This document shows, piece after piece, positions 44,247 to 61,961 of a stretch of DNA of 64,000 nucleotides (position 1 is the first letter of the stretch; the number at the start of each line of letters is the position of its first letter). The DNA is taken from positions 1 to 64,000 of the forward strand of contig JOGW01000014.1 of the NCBI GenBank assembly GCA_000721375.1, read 5' to 3'. The notes below the pieces were generated by a model, which was not told the origin of the DNA, searched no databases, and saw only the letters and a program-made list of their open reading frames with translations. The stretch comes from Streptomyces sp. NRRL B-3428 (GTDB lineage Bacteria; Actinomycetota; Actinomycetes; Streptomycetales; Streptomycetaceae). Position numbers and translations under genes: made by a program.

Positions 44247-44309
44247 TGGAATTACCTCTCTCTTTTTCCGCTAGCTACGCAGCAACGTGAATCGCTGCGC
44301 GACGGGAAC

Positions 44310-44693
44310 TCAGAACTTGAGTCCGGCTTCGCGGGCGGCGTCCGCCAGGGCGGCGATGCGCCCGGCGTACTGGTTACCACCACGGTCGAACACAACAGCC
44401 TCGACACCGGCGGCCTTGGCGCGCTCGGCGACCAGGGCACCGACCTGCTTGGCCTGTGCGGACTTGTCGCCCTCGCCACCGCGGATCGTCGTGTCCAGGG
44501 TGGACGCCGACGCGAGGGTGTGACCCTTAACGTCGTCGATCACCTGGGCGATGATGTTGCGGTTCGAGCGCGTCACGACCAGACGCGGACGCTCGGCCGT
44601 ACCCGAGATGTGCTTACGGATACGGATGTGGCGCCGCTTGATGGCAGCACGCTTGTAAGCGTCGCCCTTAGCAATCTTCGTGCCGTATGCCAT
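44310..44693 (-). CDS. rplR: 50S ribosomal protein L18
   Basis: The 127-residue protein has [35 protein letters not shown] and ends [35 protein letters not shown], the 5S-rRNA-binding L18 pattern. It starts four bases after rplF. Confidence 0.98.
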   Translation of the reverse strand: MAYGTKIAKGDAYKRAAIKRRHIRIRKHISGTAERPRLVVTRSNRNIIAQVIDDVKGHTLASASTLDTTIRGGEGDKSAQAKQVGALVAERAKAAGVEAVVFDRGGNQYAGRIAALADAAREAGLKF

Positions 44694-44696
44694 GGC

Positions 44697-45236
44697 TTAC
44701 TTACCCGCCTTTCCGACCTTGCGGCGAATGACTTCGCCCTCGTACTTGACGCCCTTGGCCTTGTACGGGTCGGGCTTGCGCAGCTTGCGGATGTTGGCCG
44801 CAACCTCGCCGACCTTCTGCTTGTCGATGCCCTCGACCGAGAACTTGGTCGCCGATTCGACCTTGAAGGAGATGCCCTCGGGCGCCTCGATCAGGATCGG
44901 GTGGCTGTAGCCGAGCGAGAACTCCAGGTTGGAGCCCTTCGCCAGGACGCGGTAACCGACACCGCTGATTTCGAGCTTCTTCACGTAACCCTGGGTCACG
45001 CCGGTGATCATGTTCGCCACCAGCGTGCGGGACAGGCCGTGGAGGGCCTTGTTCTGACGCTCGTCGTTCGGGCGGGTGACGTTCAGAACGCCGTCCTCGC
45101 CCTTAGCGATCTCGATCGGCGCCACGACGGTGTGGGTGAGGGTGCCCTTGGAACCCTTCACCGTGACCGTCTGGCCATCGATGGTGACGTCCACGCCGGC
45201 GGGAACCGTGATGGGGAGCTTGCCAATACGCGACAT
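44697..45236 (-). CDS. rplF: 50S ribosomal protein L6
   Basis: The 179-residue protein starts [20 protein letters not shown] and has the repeated L6 fold ending [40 protein letters not shown] is a strong site before the ATG. Confidence 0.98.
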   Translation of the reverse strand: MSRIGKLPITVPAGVDVTIDGQTVTVKGSKGTLTHTVVAPIEIAKGEDGVLNVTRPNDERQNKALHGLSRTLVANMITGVTQGYVKKLEISGVGYRVLAKGSNLEFSLGYSHPILIEAPEGISFKVESATKFSVEGIDKQKVGEVAANIRKLRKPDPYKAKGVKYEGEVIRRKVGKAGK

Positions 45237-45260
45237 AGCTGTTTCCTCCGATTCCTTCCG

Positions 45261-45659
45261 CTACCAGACGTAGGCGAGAACTTCTCCGCCTACGCCCTTC
45301 TTGCCGGCCTGCTTCTCGGTCAGGAGACCGTGCGACGTGGAGATGATCGCCACGCCGAGGCCACCGAGGACCTTGGGCAGGTTGGTGGACTTCGCGTAAA
45401 CCCGGAGACCGGGCTTGGAGATCCGCTTGATGCCCGCGATGGAGCGCTCACGGTTCGGGCCGAACTTCAGCTCGAGAACGAGGTTCTTGCCGACCTCGGC
45501 GTCCTCGGTCTTCCAGCCGGTGATGTAGCCCTCCTGCTGGAGGATCTCCGCGATGTGGGACTTGATCTTGCTGTGCGGCATCGCCACGGAGTCGTGGTAC
45601 GCCGAGTTCGCGTTACGCAGACGAGTCAGCATGTCCGCGATCGGATCAGTCATGGTCAT
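45261..45659 (-). CDS. rpsH: 30S ribosomal protein S8
   Basis: The 132-residue protein is [20 protein letters not shown] through to [22 protein letters not shown]. In E. coli S8 is the spc-operon repressor; no clear S8 site was found here. ATG 45659 is used; an ATG two codons on (45653) is possible. It lies 213 bases after rpsN. Confidence 0.97.
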   Translation of the reverse strand: MTMTDPIADMLTRLRNANSAYHDSVAMPHSKIKSHIAEILQQEGYITGWKTEDAEVGKNLVLELKFGPNRERSIAGIKRISKPGLRVYAKSTNLPKVLGGLGVAIISTSHGLLTEKQAGKKGVGGEVLAYVW

Positions 45660-45872
45660 GAATTGGCCTTCGGCCTCTCTCGCCGGGGTTTCCTGTATGC
45701 GCCATCCCTCTCCCCACACAGGGGCGGGACGGGTGCGGCGCGGGGACCTACGGCGTAGTAAGTCGTTTCAGGGCGGCAGACGCCCAACCCCACAAGCCTA
45801 CGGCATGCGAGGCAGGGGTCTGCCATCCAGATTGCTTACCGAGAGCGCCTGGAAATCCCGAAAATTCGGGGT
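45660..45872 (-). other. Long rpsN-rpsH spacer with a hairpin
   Basis: The gap of 213 bases is unusual within this cluster. Just past the rpsN stop, an AAATCCCGA/TCGGGGTTT hairpin (45853-45873) is possible, and the rest may hold an internal promoter. No small gene with proper start and codon bias was found. Confidence 0.5.
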
Positions 45873-46058
45873 TTACCAGGAGCTCTTGGTCACGCCCGGC
45901 AGCTCGCCACGGTGAGCCATCTCACGAAGGCACACGCGGCACAGGCCGAACTTGCGGTACACGGAGTGCGGGCGGCCACAACGCTGGCAGCGGGTGTAGG
46001 CACGCACACCGAACTTGGGCTTACGAGCAGCCTTGGCAATAAGAGCCTTCTTCGCCAT
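45873..46058 (-). CDS. rpsN: 30S ribosomal protein S14, zinc-binding type Z
   Basis: The 61-residue protein has both CxxC pairs ([10 protein letters not shown] and [14 protein letters not shown]), the short zinc-binding (C+) form. A zinc-free paralogue is expected elsewhere. ATG 46058 gives the standard length; the frame above is inside rplE. Confidence 0.97.
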   Translation of the reverse strand: MAKKALIAKAARKPKFGVRAYTRCQRCGRPHSVYRKFGLCRVCLREMAHRGELPGVTKSSW

Positions 46059-46063
46059 CTCGC

Positions 46064-46621
46064 TCACGCCTCCTTGAACGGGAAGCCGAGGTGACGGAGA
46101 AGGGCGCGGCCCTCGTCGTCGTTGGTCGCCGTGGTGACCACGGTGATGTCCATACCCCGGGTACGGTCGATCTTGTCCTGGTCGATCTCGTGGAACATGA
46201 CCTGCTCGGTGAGACCGAAGGTGTAGTTGCCACGGCCGTCGAACTGCTTGGGGGACAGACCACGGAAGTCGCGGATGCGCGGCAGCGCGAGCGACAGGGT
46301 GCGGTCCAGGAACTCCCACATGCGGTCGCCACGAAGCGTGACGTGGGCACCGATCGGCTGACCCTCACGCAGCTTGAACTGCGCGATGGACTTGCGGGCC
46401 TTGGTGATGGCCGGCTTCTGACCGGTGATCGTGGTCAGGTCACGGACGGCACCGTCCATGAGCTTCGAGTCACGGGCGGCGTCGCCGACACCCATGTTGA
46501 CCACGATCTTGACGAGACCGGGAACCTGCATGACGTTCTCGTACGAGAACTCCTCTGCAAGCTTGCCCTTGATCTCCTCGCGGTACTTCGTCTTGAGACG
46601 CGGAGTCGTGGTGGTAGTCAT
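46064..46621 (-). CDS. rplE: 50S ribosomal protein L5
   Basis: The 185-residue protein has [60 protein letters not shown] and [33 protein letters not shown]. Its ATG overlaps the rplX stop (TGATG). Confidence 0.98.
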   Translation of the reverse strand: MTTTTTPRLKTKYREEIKGKLAEEFSYENVMQVPGLVKIVVNMGVGDAARDSKLMDGAVRDLTTITGQKPAITKARKSIAQFKLREGQPIGAHVTLRGDRMWEFLDRTLSLALPRIRDFRGLSPKQFDGRGNYTFGLTEQVMFHEIDQDKIDRTRGMDITVVTTATNDDEGRALLRHLGFPFKEA

Positions 46622-46944
46622 CAGATGTCCTCACCCGTCCGCTTGGCAACGCGAACCTTGTTGCCCTCGTCGTCGAAGCGGTAACCGACACGGGTCACGA
46701 CCTTGTTGCCGTCCTTCTCAACGACCAGCTGGACGTTGGAGACGTGGATCGGCGCCTCGGTGGTGATGATGCCGCCGGCCTGCGAACCGCTGGCGGTCGG
46801 CCCGGCCTTGGTGTGCTTCTTGACCCGGTTGACACCCTCGACCAGGACGCGCTCCTCGCGCGGGTAAGCGGCAATGACCTTGCCCTGCTTGCCCTTGTCC
46901 TTACCGGTGATGACCTGAACCAGGTCGCCCTTCTTGATCTTCAT
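46621..46944 (-). CDS. rplX: 50S ribosomal protein L24
   Basis: The 107-residue protein starts [20 protein letters not shown] (KOW motif) and continues [26 protein letters not shown]. It begins two bases after rplN. Confidence 0.98.
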   Translation of the reverse strand: MKIKKGDLVQVITGKDKGKQGKVIAAYPREERVLVEGVNRVKKHTKAGPTASGSQAGGIITTEAPIHVSNVQLVVEKDGNKVVTRVGYRFDDEGNKVRVAKRTGEDI

Positions 46945-46946
46945 GC

Positions 46947-47315
46947 TTACAGCACCTCCGGCGCGAGCGAGATGATCTTCATGAACTTCTTCTCGCGCAG
47001 CTCACGGCCCACCGGGCCGAAGATACGGGTGCCACGAGGGTCGCCGTCGTTCTTCAGAATGACGGCGGCGTTCTCGTCGAAGCGGATGTACGAGCCGTCC
47101 TGACGACGACGCTCCTTGACGGTGCGAACGATGACCGCCTTGACGACGTCACCCTTCTTCACGTTGCCGCCGGGGATCGCGTCCTTGACGGTGGCGACGA
47201 TGACGTCGCCGATGCCCGCGTAGCGGCGGCCAGAACCACCGAGAACACGGATGCAAAGGATTTCCTTTGCGCCGGTGTTATCGGCGATCTTGAGCCGCGA
47301 CTCCTGCTGGATCAC
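46947..47315 (-). CDS. rplN: 50S ribosomal protein L14
   Basis: The 122-residue protein reads [64 protein letters not shown]. Start GTG 47315 with AGGAG six bases upstream. Confidence 0.98.
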   Translation of the reverse strand: MIQQESRLKIADNTGAKEILCIRVLGGSGRRYAGIGDVIVATVKDAIPGGNVKKGDVVKAVIVRTVKERRRQDGSYIRFDENAAVILKNDGDPRGTRIFGPVGRELREKKFMKIISLAPEVL

Positions 47316-47344
47316 GTCTATCTCCTGTTTGTCTGCCGGTTCCC

Positions 47345-47450
47345 GGCAGGGGCTTCGCTCTTACGAGCTGGGCCCCTGCCGAGCCTGGCGGAACGAACTC
47401 CGAGGGATACCCCTCAGAGCAGTACTTGATGGAATTCCCTTGCGGGAATT
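47345..47450 (-). other. Two hairpins in the rpsQ-rplN spacer
   Basis: On the minus strand GGTAATTCCC-GCAA-GGGAATTCC (about 47431-47451) directly follows rpsQ, and GGCAGGGGC pairs with GCCCCTGCC (47345-47353 with 47372-47380) nearer rplN. Neither has a T run. They may mark RNA processing or attenuation inside the operon. Confidence 0.55.
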
Positions 47451-47452
47451 AC

Positions 47453-47740
47453 CTACTTGGCCTTCTCGAGGATCTCGACGATGCGCCAGCGCTTCGACGA
47501 GGACAGCGGACGCGTCTCCATGATGAGGACGCGGTCGCCGACGCCGGCAGCGTTCTGCTCGTCGTGAGCCTTGAGCTTGTTCGTACGGCGGATGACCTTG
47601 CCGTACAGCGCGTGCTTGACGCGGTCCTCGACGGCGACGACGACGGTCTTGTCCATCTTGTCGCTGACGACGAGACCCTCGCGGGTCTTGCGGAAGCCGC
47701 GCGCGGCCTTGGTCTCTTCAGTCACGTTGCTCTCGCTCAT
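47453..47740 (-). CDS. rpsQ: 30S ribosomal protein S17
   Basis: The 95-residue protein has [46 protein letters not shown] and [26 protein letters not shown] overlaps the rpmC stop (TGATG). Confidence 0.98.
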   Translation of the reverse strand: MSESNVTEETKAARGFRKTREGLVVSDKMDKTVVVAVEDRVKHALYGKVIRRTNKLKAHDEQNAAGVGDRVLIMETRPLSSSKRWRIVEILEKAK

Positions 47741-47964
47741 CAGGCGTTCTCCACCGTCTCGATACCGAGCTCACGCTCACGCATGAGGGTGTAGATACGG
47801 GCGATGTCCTTGCGGACGGCCTTGAGCCGGCCGTGGTTCTCGAGCTGCCCGGTCGCCGCCTGGAAGCGGAGGTTGAACAGCTCTTCCTTGGCCTCGCGAA
47901 GCTTGCCGACAAGCTCTTCGTTGCCAAGCTCGCGGAGCTCGGACGCCTTGGTACCGGTCGACAT
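47740..47964 (-). CDS. rpmC: 50S ribosomal protein L29
   Basis: The 74-residue protein begins [20 protein letters not shown] and has [44 protein letters not shown] 47964 overlaps the rplP stop (TGATG), so I prefer it to the GTG one codon earlier. Confidence 0.97.
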   Translation of the reverse strand: MSTGTKASELRELGNEELVGKLREAKEELFNLRFQAATGQLENHGRLKAVRKDIARIYTLMRERELGIETVENA

Positions 47965-48383
47965 CACACTTCACCTGCCTCGCGCTTAACGATCTTGCAC
48001 TTCATCGGCAGCTTGTGAGCCGCACGAGTCAGCGCCTCACGCGCGATCTTCTCGTTGGGGTACGACAGCTCGAACATGACGCGTCCGGGCTTGACGTTGG
48101 CGACCCACCACTCCGGCGAACCCTTACCGGAACCCATGCGGGTCTCGGCAGGCTTCTTCGTGAGCGGGCGGTCCGGGTAGATGTTGATCCAGACCTTGCC
48201 GCCACGCTTGATGTGGCGGGTCATCGCGATACGCGCGGCCTCGATCTGACGGTTGGTGACGTACGCCGGCGTGAGCGCCTGGATGCCGTACTCACCGAAC
48301 GCAACCTGCGTGCCACCCTTGCTCATACCCGAGCGCTTGGGGTGGTGCTGCTTGCGGTGCTTGACCCGACGGGGGATCAGCAT
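47964..48383 (-). CDS. rplP: 50S ribosomal protein L16
   Basis: The 139-residue protein starts [20 protein letters not shown] and has [60 protein letters not shown]. Five bases after rpsC. Confidence 0.98.
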   Translation of the reverse strand: MLIPRRVKHRKQHHPKRSGMSKGGTQVAFGEYGIQALTPAYVTNRQIEAARIAMTRHIKRGGKVWINIYPDRPLTKKPAETRMGSGKGSPEWWVANVKPGRVMFELSYPNEKIAREALTRAAHKLPMKCKIVKREAGEV

Positions 48384-48388
48384 GGTGG

Positions 48389-49225
48389 TCAGGCCTCCGT
48401 TCCGGTGCTCTCAGCAGCCGGAGCAGCGGCAGCCTCAGCCTTGGGGGCTTCGGCGGCCGGAGCCGTCTGCTGTGCGGGCTTGCGGCCGCGACCGCCACGC
48501 TCGCCACCGCGGCCACCACGGCCCGCGGGACGCTCGTTGCCACCACGGGCCGGGCGGTTACCCGCACGGGCCGCAGCGTTCTGCTCGCGAACCTCGGCGA
48601 TGTTCTTGACGTCGCCCTTGTAGATCCAGACCTTGACGCCAATGCGACCGAAGGTCGTCTTGGCCTCGAAGAAGCCGTAGTCCACGTTCGCGCGGAGCGT
48701 GTGCAGCGGCACACGACCCTCGCGGTAGAACTCCGAACGGCTCATCTCGGCGCCGCCGAGACGGCCACCACACTGGATCTTGATGCCCTTCGCGCCGGCC
48801 TTCATGGCGGACTGCATGCTCTTACGCATGGCCCGACGGAAGGAGACACGGGAGGACAGCTGCTCGGCGACGGCCTGGGCCACCAGCTGAGCGTCGGTCT
48901 CGGGGTTCTTGACCTCGAGGATGTTCAGCTGCACCTGCTTGCCCGTGAGCTTCTCGAGGTCACCGCGGATGCGGTCGGCCTCGGCGCCACGGCGGCCGAT
49001 GACGATGCCGGGACGAGCGGTGTGGATGTCCACACGCACGCGGTCACGGGTGCGCTCGATCTCAACCTTCGAGATGCCGGCGCGCTCCATGCCGGACGTC
49101 ATCATCCGACGGATGGCGACGTCTTCCTTGACGTAGTCCTTGTACAGCTTGTCGGCGTACCAACGCGACTTGAAGTCCGTGGTGATGCCGAGCCGGAACC
49201 CGTGCGGGTTTACCTTCTGGCCCAT
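48389..49225 (-). CDS. rpsC: 30S ribosomal protein S3
   Basis: The 278-residue protein starts [20 protein letters not shown], has the KH-type [30 protein letters not shown] and [37 protein letters not shown] 65-residue Arg/Gly then Ala/Glu-rich tail extends beyond the E. coli form, as in other actinomycetes. Confidence 0.98.
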   Translation of the reverse strand: MGQKVNPHGFRLGITTDFKSRWYADKLYKDYVKEDVAIRRMMTSGMERAGISKVEIERTRDRVRVDIHTARPGIVIGRRGAEADRIRGDLEKLTGKQVQLNILEVKNPETDAQLVAQAVAEQLSSRVSFRRAMRKSMQSAMKAGAKGIKIQCGGRLGGAEMSRSEFYREGRVPLHTLRANVDYGFFEAKTTFGRIGVKVWIYKGDVKNIAEVREQNAAARAGNRPARGGNERPAGRGGRGGERGGRGRKPAQQTAPAAEAPKAEAAAAPAAESTGTEA

Positions 49226-49572
49226 TACCGGGAACCTTCCTTGCTGCTGACGACCACGGTGATGTGGCTGGTCCGCTTACGGATCCGGTAGGCACGGCCC
49301 TGAGCACGCGGACGGAACCGCTTCAGGGTCGGGCCTTCATCCACGAACGCCTCGCTGATGAACAGCGAATTGGCGTCACTGTGGTCGTAGTTGTGCGCGG
49401 CGTTGGCGATGGCGCTGTCGAGCACCTTGCCAACGGGAACCGAGGCTGCCTGCGGAGCGAATCGCAGGACGGCCTGGGCCTCCGTGGCGTCCATGCCACG
49501 GATGAGGTCCACCACGCGGCGGGCCTTCATGGGCGTGACGCGGATGTACCGCGCCTGGGCCCTGGCTTCCAT
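49225..49572 (-). CDS. rplV: 50S ribosomal protein L22
   Basis: The 115-residue protein has [20 protein letters not shown] and the exit-tunnel loop region [33 protein letters not shown]. Its stop overlaps the rpsC start by one base (TAATG). Confidence 0.98.
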   Translation of the reverse strand: MEARAQARYIRVTPMKARRVVDLIRGMDATEAQAVLRFAPQAASVPVGKVLDSAIANAAHNYDHSDANSLFISEAFVDEGPTLKRFRPRAQGRAYRIRKRTSHITVVVSSKEGSR

Positions 49573-49615
49573 GGTTGTCCCTTCAGTTTCTTACGTGTCT
49601 GAATGCGATCCGCTA

Positions 49616-49897
49616 TTAGCGGCGCTTCGACTTCCGGTCGTCCTTGACGTGACCCCGGAAGGTGCGCGTCGGCGAGAACTCGCCGAGCTTGTGGCCGACC
49701 ATCGACTCGGTGACGAACACCGGGATGTGGATCTTGCCGTTGTGCACCGCAAGCGTGTGGCCGAGCATGGCCGGCACGATCATGGAGCGACGGGACCAGG
49801 TCTTGATGACGTTCTTGGTGCCGGCTTCGTTCTGGGCGTCCACCTTTTTGATCAGGTGGTCGTCGACGAAGGGCCCCTTCTTCAGGCTACGAGGCAT
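49616..49897 (-). CDS. rpsS: 30S ribosomal protein S19
   Basis: The 93-residue protein reads [20 protein letters not shown], then [51 protein letters not shown]. Confidence 0.98.
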   Translation of the reverse strand: MPRSLKKGPFVDDHLIKKVDAQNEAGTKNVIKTWSRRSMIVPAMLGHTLAVHNGKIHIPVFVTESMVGHKLGEFSPTRTFRGHVKDDRKSKRR

Positions 49898-49909
49898 CTC
49901 AACCCGTCC

Positions 49910-50746
49910 TTAACGCTTCTTGTTCGTCTTGCGGCGGCGGACGATGTACTTGTTGCTCGCCTTGTTGCGATCGCGAGTACGCATCTCCTTCTTGCCCCAG
50001 GGCGAGACCGGGTGGCGACCACCGGAAGTCTTGCCCTCACCACCACCGTGGGGGTGGTCAACCGGGTTCATCACGACACCGCGCACGGTCGGGCGAACGC
50101 CCTTCCAGCGCATACGGCCGGCCTTACCCCAGTTGATGTTGCTCTGCTCGGCGTTGCCGACCTCGCCGACCGTCGCGCGGCAGCGCGCGTCGACCAGGCG
50201 GATCTCGCCGGAGGGCATACGAAGGTGGGCCATCGTGCCCTCCTTCGCAAGGAGCTGCACCGAGGCACCCGCGGAGCGGGCGAACTTGGCGCCGCCACCG
50301 GGACGGAGCTCGATGGCGTGGATCGTCGTACCCACGGGGATGTTGCGGAGCGCGAGGTTGTTGCCCGGCTTGATGTCGGCCGTGGGGCCGTTCTCGATCC
50401 GGTCACCCTGCTGCAGACCGCGCGGCGCGATGATGTAGCGCTTCTCGCCGTCGGCGTAGTGCAGCAGCGCGATACGCGCGGTGCGGTTGGGGTCGTACTC
50501 GATGTGCGCGACCTTCGCCGGCACGCCGTCCTTGTCGTGACGACGGAAGTCGATCACGCGGTAGGCGCGCTTGTGGCCACCACCCTGGTGGCGAACCGTG
50601 ATCCGACCGGTGTTGTTACGGCCGCCCTTGCTGTGCAGGGGGCGGACCAGCGACTTCTCCGGCGTGGACCGCGTGATCTCGACGAAGTCGGCAACGCTGG
50701 AGCCACGACGGCCCGGCGTAGTCGGCTTGTACTTGCGGATTCCCAT
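49910..50746 (-). CDS. rplB: 50S ribosomal protein L2
   Basis: The 278-residue protein has [28 protein letters not shown] and, near the peptidyl-transferase centre, [29 protein letters not shown]. Full length, GAGGA upstream of the ATG. Confidence 0.98.
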   Translation of the reverse strand: MGIRKYKPTTPGRRGSSVADFVEITRSTPEKSLVRPLHSKGGRNNTGRITVRHQGGGHKRAYRVIDFRRHDKDGVPAKVAHIEYDPNRTARIALLHYADGEKRYIIAPRGLQQGDRIENGPTADIKPGNNLALRNIPVGTTIHAIELRPGGGAKFARSAGASVQLLAKEGTMAHLRMPSGEIRLVDARCRATVGEVGNAEQSNINWGKAGRMRWKGVRPTVRGVVMNPVDHPHGGGEGKTSGGRHPVSPWGKKEMRTRDRNKASNKYIVRRRKTNKKR

Positions 50747-50785
50747 TTCTCAGTCCTCGTCCGATATTCGGACCAGGGCGCTCCG

Positions 50786-51106
50786 TTAGGAGGCCTGGCC
50801 GAAGATGTCGATACGGTCGCCCTCAGCGAGGGTCACGATGGCGCGCTTGGTGTCGGCACGCTTGCCGAAACCGGTGCGCGTACGCTTCCGCTTGCCCTGA
50901 CGGTTGATCGTGTTGACCCCGGTGACCTTGACCCCGAAGACCGCTTCCACGGCCTGCTTGATCTGCGTCTTGTTGGAGCCAGGCGCGACGATGAACGTGT
51001 ACTTGTTCTCGTCGAGCAGCGCGTAGCTCTTCTCCGAGACAACCGGCTTGACGAGGATGTCGCGCGGGTCCGAGAAGGTCTTGCTGGTAACGGTGGCGTC
51101 AGACAT
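50786..51106 (-). CDS. rplW: 50S ribosomal protein L23
   Basis: The 106-residue protein has [49 protein letters not shown] overlaps the rplD stop (TGATG). Confidence 0.98.
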   Translation of the reverse strand: MSDATVTSKTFSDPRDILVKPVVSEKSYALLDENKYTFIVAPGSNKTQIKQAVEAVFGVKVTGVNTINRQGKRKRTRTGFGKRADTKRAIVTLAEGDRIDIFGQAS

Positions 51107-51756
51107 CAGCCCTCGCTCCCTTCGGTGTCAGCCTTGGGGCCGGCGACGAAGGAGTCGAAGGCGGCCTTGGTGAAGACCACGTCGTCCGAAACGAGCACGT
51201 CGTACGTGTTCAGCTGGCCCGGCTCCAGGATGTGGACCTGGGGCAGGTTGCGAGCGGACAGCAGCGCGGCCTCGTCCTCACGGGTGATGACCAGGAGCAC
51301 GTTCTTGCGCTCGCTGACCTTGCCCAGGAGGGTCTTGGCGGCCTTGGTGCTGATGTCGCCCTCAACCACGCCGGACACGACGTGGATGCGGTTGTGGCGG
51401 GCCCGGTCGGTGAGGGCGTGGCGCAGGGCCGCGGCCTTCATCTTCTTCGGGGTCCGCTGCGAGTAGTCACGCGGCACGGGGCCGTGGACCACGCCACCGC
51501 CGGCGAACTGCGGCGCACGGGTCGAACCCTGACGGGCGCGGCCGGTGCCCTTCTGGCGGTACGGCTTGCGGCCACCGCCACGGACTTCGCCGCGGGTCTT
51601 GACCTTGTGCGTGCCCTGACGGGCCGCGGCCAGCTGCGCGACAACGACCTGGTGGATCAGCGGAATGCTGATCTTCTCGACGTCGAAGATCTCCGAGGGG
51701 AGCTCGACGGTCCCGGCCTTGTCGCCTGCCGGCGAAAGGATGTCAATGGTGCTCAT
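51106..51756 (-). CDS. rplD: 50S ribosomal protein L4
   Basis: The 216-residue protein begins [20 protein letters not shown] and has the tunnel-loop part [43 protein letters not shown] 51756 is the standard start; the frame above is inside rplC. E. coli L4 represses its own operon; no such site could be confirmed here. Confidence 0.97.
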   Translation of the reverse strand: MSTIDILSPAGDKAGTVELPSEIFDVEKISIPLIHQVVVAQLAAARQGTHKVKTRGEVRGGGRKPYRQKGTGRARQGSTRAPQFAGGGVVHGPVPRDYSQRTPKKMKAAALRHALTDRARHNRIHVVSGVVEGDISTKAAKTLLGKVSERKNVLLVITREDEAALLSARNLPQVHILEPGQLNTYDVLVSDDVVFTKAAFDSFVAGPKADTEGSEG

Positions 51757-51763
51757 CGGTTCC

Positions 51764-52408
51764 TCAAACCCCCTTGGCCGCAGTGCGGACCAGGACGAGG
51801 CCACCGTTGGGGCCGGGGACGGCGCCCTTGATGAGCAGCAGGCCCTTCTCGGCGTCAACGGCGTGGACGGTCAGGTTCTGGGTGGTGACCCGCTCGTTGC
51901 CCATGCGACCCGCCATGCGCATGCCCTTGAAGACACGGCCGGGGGTGGCACAGCCACCGATGGAACCAGGCTTGCGGTGGATGCGCTTGGCACCGTGGGA
52001 AGCCTTGCCACCCTTGAAGTTGTGGCGCTTCATGACACCGGCGAAGCCCTTGCCCTTGCTCGTGCCCGTGACATCAACCTTGATGCCGGACTCGAACGTC
52101 TCGGCCGTCAGCTCCTGGCCCAGCGTGTACTCGCTGGCGTCCGGGGTGCGGATCTCGACGAGGTGGCGACGGGGGGTCACGTCGGCCTTGGCGAAGTGGC
52201 CCTTGAGGGGCTTGTTCACCTTGCGCGGGTCGATCTCGCCGAAGGCGATCTGGACCGACTCGTAGCCGTCGGAGTCATTCGTACGCACCTGGGTCACGAC
52301 GCAGGGGCCGGCCTTGACGACGGTGACCGGAACAACACGGTTGTTCTCGTCCCACACCTGCGTCATGCCGAGCTTCTCGCCCAGGATGCCCTTGATCTGC
52401 TTGGTCAT
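51764..52408 (-). CDS. rplC: 50S ribosomal protein L3
   Basis: The 214-residue protein starts [20 protein letters not shown] and has the central loop [45 protein letters not shown] that approaches the peptidyl-transferase centre. Confidence 0.98.
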   Translation of the reverse strand: MTKQIKGILGEKLGMTQVWDENNRVVPVTVVKAGPCVVTQVRTNDSDGYESVQIAFGEIDPRKVNKPLKGHFAKADVTPRRHLVEIRTPDASEYTLGQELTAETFESGIKVDVTGTSKGKGFAGVMKRHNFKGGKASHGAKRIHRKPGSIGGCATPGRVFKGMRMAGRMGNERVTTQNLTVHAVDAEKGLLLIKGAVPGPNGGLVLVRTAAKGV

Positions 52409-52423
52409 CTAGATCAGCCGCCC

Positions 52424-52732
52424 TTAGAGCTTGATCTCGATGTCGACACCGGCCGGAAGGTCGAGTCGCATCAGAGAGTCAACGGTCTTGGGGGTCGGGT
52501 CGAGGATGTCGATGAGGCGCTTGTGCGTGCGCATCTCGAAGTGCTCGCGAGCATCCTTGTACTTGTGCGGCGACTTGATGACGCAGTACACGTTCTTCTC
52601 GGTGGGGAGCGGCACCGGGCCCGCGACCGACGCACCAGTACGGGTCACCGTCTCGACGATCTTCTTCGCCGAAGAGTCGATGACCTCGTGGTCGTAGGCC
52701 TTGAGCCGGATGCGGATCTTCTGTCCCGCCAT
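52424..52732 (-). CDS. rpsJ: 30S ribosomal protein S10
   Basis: The 102-residue protein is [20 protein letters not shown] through [65 protein letters not shown], also the NusA/NusB partner NusE. First gene of the S10 cluster, with a shared leader motif upstream. Confidence 0.98.
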   Translation of the reverse strand: MAGQKIRIRLKAYDHEVIDSSAKKIVETVTRTGASVAGPVPLPTEKNVYCVIKSPHKYKDAREHFEMRTHKRLIDILDPTPKTVDSLMRLDLPAGVDIEIKL

Positions 52733-52793
52733 GGCTACTCAGTAGTCCTGTCTCTAGTAAACGCTCTGGTTTCCGGCGAAACCGTCCTCTCCT

Positions 52794-52820
52794 CCGACCC
52801 ACGCGGTCGGGCGTGTCGCA
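52794..52820 (-). promoter_or_regulatory. Conserved ribosomal-operon motif upstream of rpsJ
   Basis: On the minus strand TGCGACACG runs into CCGACC-GCGTGG-GTCGG, a hairpin-forming inverted repeat ending 62 bases before the rpsJ ATG. It matches the site at 57692-57718 upstream of rpsL at 26 of 27 positions. It could be an mRNA leader element or a promoter-region operator. Confidence 0.7.
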
Positions 52821-53218
52821 ACCTCACTGACATGAATCTCCCGAAGGAGTTCCCTGCTAGGGGGTTGCGGCCGCAAGGACCGCGGATCGGGGGCAGGCTT
52901 GCGATCTCTCGCTGGCCACCGGGCACCTGGCTGAGCTACCGCGCTGAGCTTCCCGAAAGATTCCCGTACGTCCGCCCCATCGCTGCCCAGAGGGCAGTTA
53001 GGGCGACGAGTACTGTGGGACTCGCTTTCGGTCCTCCCGGCGGGAGGCGCGCAGCATCGGCTACTCAACCGAGCAACCTGGACAGTGTGCCATACGGGTT
53101 GCATCGGGCGCCAATCGAGCCGAGAAGCGTACCCCCGGGAGCCCGCTTGTCAAACCCGGTCCCCCATCTCCGTACCGCCGAATTCTCCTCCCCCATAAGG
53201 GAATCGGGCGAAAAACGG

Positions 53219-53259
53219 CCGAAGCCCCCGCACACCCAGAAGGTGTACGGGGGCTTCGG
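53219..53259 (-). terminator. tuf terminator
   Basis: CCGAAGCCCCCGCACACC (53219-53236) pairs with GGTGTACGGGGGCTTCGG (53242-53259) with one mismatch, and on the minus strand it is followed by GTTTTTC. This is a classic intrinsic terminator, 36 bases past the tuf stop. Confidence 0.88.
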
Positions 53260-53294
53260 TTGTGAGCTATAGCTCAGGTCCCGCAGATCAGCAA

Positions 53295-54488
<1,194 letters not shown>

Positions 54489-54635
54489 TGGGTCCTCCTG
54501 TGGAGTGGTTCTGGTACGCCTTACTCATCGGCGCCAGGTGATCTTTGCTGGGATGCCAGCCGCCGGGGTCCGCTCCCTGGACGGGGTCGAAACCCCGACG
54601 GATGGTGTCAAGCCTAAAGCGTGAAACCGAGTGGT

Positions 54636-56759
<2,124 letters not shown>

Positions 56760-56798
56760 ATCGGCTCAGTCTTCTCTCGGTCTCGATGTGGGTTGCGA

Positions 56799-57269
56799 CT
56801 ACCAGCGGTAGTGCGCGAAGGCCTTGTTGGACTCGGCCATCTTGTGCGTGTCCTCGCGCTTCTTCACAGCGGCACCAAGGCCGTTGGAGGCGTCGAGGAG
56901 CTCGTTGAGGAGACGCTCGGTCATGGTCTTCTCGCGACGGGCGCGGGAGTAACCGACGAGCCAGCGCAGGGCGAGCGTGTTCGCACGGCCCGGCTTGACC
57001 TCGATCGGGACCTGGTACGTGGCGCCACCGACACGGCGGGACTTGACCTCGAGCGTCGGCTTGATGTTCTCCAGCGCGCGCTTCAGCGTGATGACCGGGT
57101 CGTTGCCGGTCTTCTCGCGGAGGCCTTCCATGGCGCCGTAAACGATGCGCTCGGCAGTGGAGCGCTTGCCGTTCAGGAGGATCTTGTTGATGAGCGACGT
57201 CACCAGAGGAGATGCGTAGACCGGGTCGATGATGACCGGGCGCTTCGGGGCGGGGCCCTTACGAGGCAT
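56799..57269 (-). CDS. rpsG: 30S ribosomal protein S7
   Basis: The 156-residue protein starts [20 protein letters not shown] and has [29 protein letters not shown] and [28 protein letters not shown], ending in YRW. GGAGAAG precedes the ATG. Confidence 0.98.
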   Translation of the reverse strand: MPRKGPAPKRPVIIDPVYASPLVTSLINKILLNGKRSTAERIVYGAMEGLREKTGNDPVITLKRALENIKPTLEVKSRRVGGATYQVPIEVKPGRANTLALRWLVGYSRARREKTMTERLLNELLDASNGLGAAVKKREDTHKMAESNKAFAHYRW

Positions 57270-57271
57270 TC

Positions 57272-57643
57272 TTACTTCTCCTTCTTGGCGCCGTAGCGGC
57301 TGCGAGCCTGCTTACGGTTCTTGACGCCCTGCGTGTCCAGGGAACCACGGATGATCTTGTAGCGAACACCCGGCAGGTCCTTCACACGGCCACCGCGCAC
57401 GAGCACGATGGAGTGCTCCTGCAGGTTGTGACCCTCACCCGGGATGTAAGCGGTGACCTCGATGCCGGAGGTCAGACGCACACGCGCGACCTTCCGCAGC
57501 GCCGAGTTCGGCTTCTTGGGGGTGGTGGTGAAGACACGCGTGCAGACGCCGCGACGCTGGGGCGAACCCTCGAGCGCAGGCGTCTTGTTCTTCTCGACCT
57601 TGTCCTGCCGGCCCTTACGGACCAGCTGCTGGATCGTAGGCAC
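57272..57643 (-). CDS. rpsL: 30S ribosomal protein S12
   Basis: The 123-residue protein has the streptomycin-contact loops [15 protein letters not shown] with Lys43 and [17 protein letters not shown] with Lys88 and Pro91, so it carries the sensitive wild-type residues. Start GTG 57643 with GGAG six bases upstream. First gene of the str operon. Confidence 0.98.
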   Translation of the reverse strand: MPTIQQLVRKGRQDKVEKNKTPALEGSPQRRGVCTRVFTTTPKKPNSALRKVARVRLTSGIEVTAYIPGEGHNLQEHSIVLVRGGRVKDLPGVRYKIIRGSLDTQGVKNRKQARSRYGAKKEK

Positions 57644-57691
57644 TACTTCTCCGGTTTCTGTGTGCCGTCATAAAGCTAACCTGGAACGTTG

Positions 57692-57718
57692 CCGACCCAC
57701 GCGGTCGGGTGTGTCGCA
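57692..57718 (-). promoter_or_regulatory. Conserved ribosomal-operon motif upstream of rpsL
   Basis: On the minus strand TGCGACACA runs into CCGACC-GCGTGG-GTCGG, ending 49 bases before the rpsL GTG. It differs from the rpsJ site by one base in 27, while the flanks of the two sites are unrelated, so the motif itself is conserved. Confidence 0.7.
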
Positions 57719-57912
57719 GACTGCGGACTTCTGCCGTAAGGCGAGAGAGGCGCAGATTGCGGTGTGGCCCTGCAAGAGACTCATCGCGCGGACTTAGGCA
57801 CGCGCGCGAGCCAGGGCACACCCCAGGCACAAGGTCTGAGCGTACCTATCGCATCGGCTCCGGTCAAAACAAGCTACCCACGCCCAGGCACACCTGCCCC
57901 GCAGAGTACGAC

Positions 57913-57947
57913 ACAGGGCGGCCTCCCGCGAGGGGAGACCGCCCTGT
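57913..57947 (-). terminator. rpoC terminator
   Basis: ACAGGGCGG (57913-57921) pairs with CCGCCCTGT (57939-57947) and, after one mismatch, CTCCC with GGGAG. It begins 18 bases past the rpoC stop. No T run, as is common here. Confidence 0.75.
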
Positions 57948-57964
57948 GGACGTACTACAGGCTC

Positions 57965-61864
<3,900 letters not shown>

Positions 61865-61927
61865 TGTGCGTCAATCCCTCTTTCGGGGTCGAGTCTCAAT
61901 CATGGTCTGAACGGTCCCGGGGATGAC

Positions 61928-61951
61928 GGGGGGCTCCCTCAGGAGCCCCCC
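61928..61951 (-). other. Perfect hairpin in the rpoB-rpoC spacer
   Basis: GGGGGGCTCC (61928-61937) pairs exactly with GGAGCCCCCC (61942-61951), loop CTCA. It begins ten bases past the rpoB stop with no T run after it, so processing or partial attenuation is more likely than termination of an essential operon. Confidence 0.65.
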
Positions 61952-61961
61952 GCCAGGCCCG

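Larger units (their letters stand above)
52733..53294 (-). promoter_or_regulatory. tuf-rpsJ spacer: tuf terminator and S10 cluster regulatory region
   Basis: This 562-base region has no convincing gene. It holds the tuf terminator (53219-53259) and the upstream region of rpsJ with the conserved hairpin motif at 52794-52820. It is moderately GC-rich with poor codon bias in its open frames. The S10 promoter must lie here but I could not fix it. Confidence 0.6.
57644..57964 (-). promoter_or_regulatory. rpoC-rpsL spacer: rpoC terminator and str operon regulatory region
   Basis: This 321-base gap holds the rpoC terminator (57913-57947) and the rpsL upstream region with the conserved hairpin motif (57692-57718). 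A possible -10 TAGCTT lies at about 57672-57677 on the minus strand without a clear -35. No gene was seen. Confidence 0.6.
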
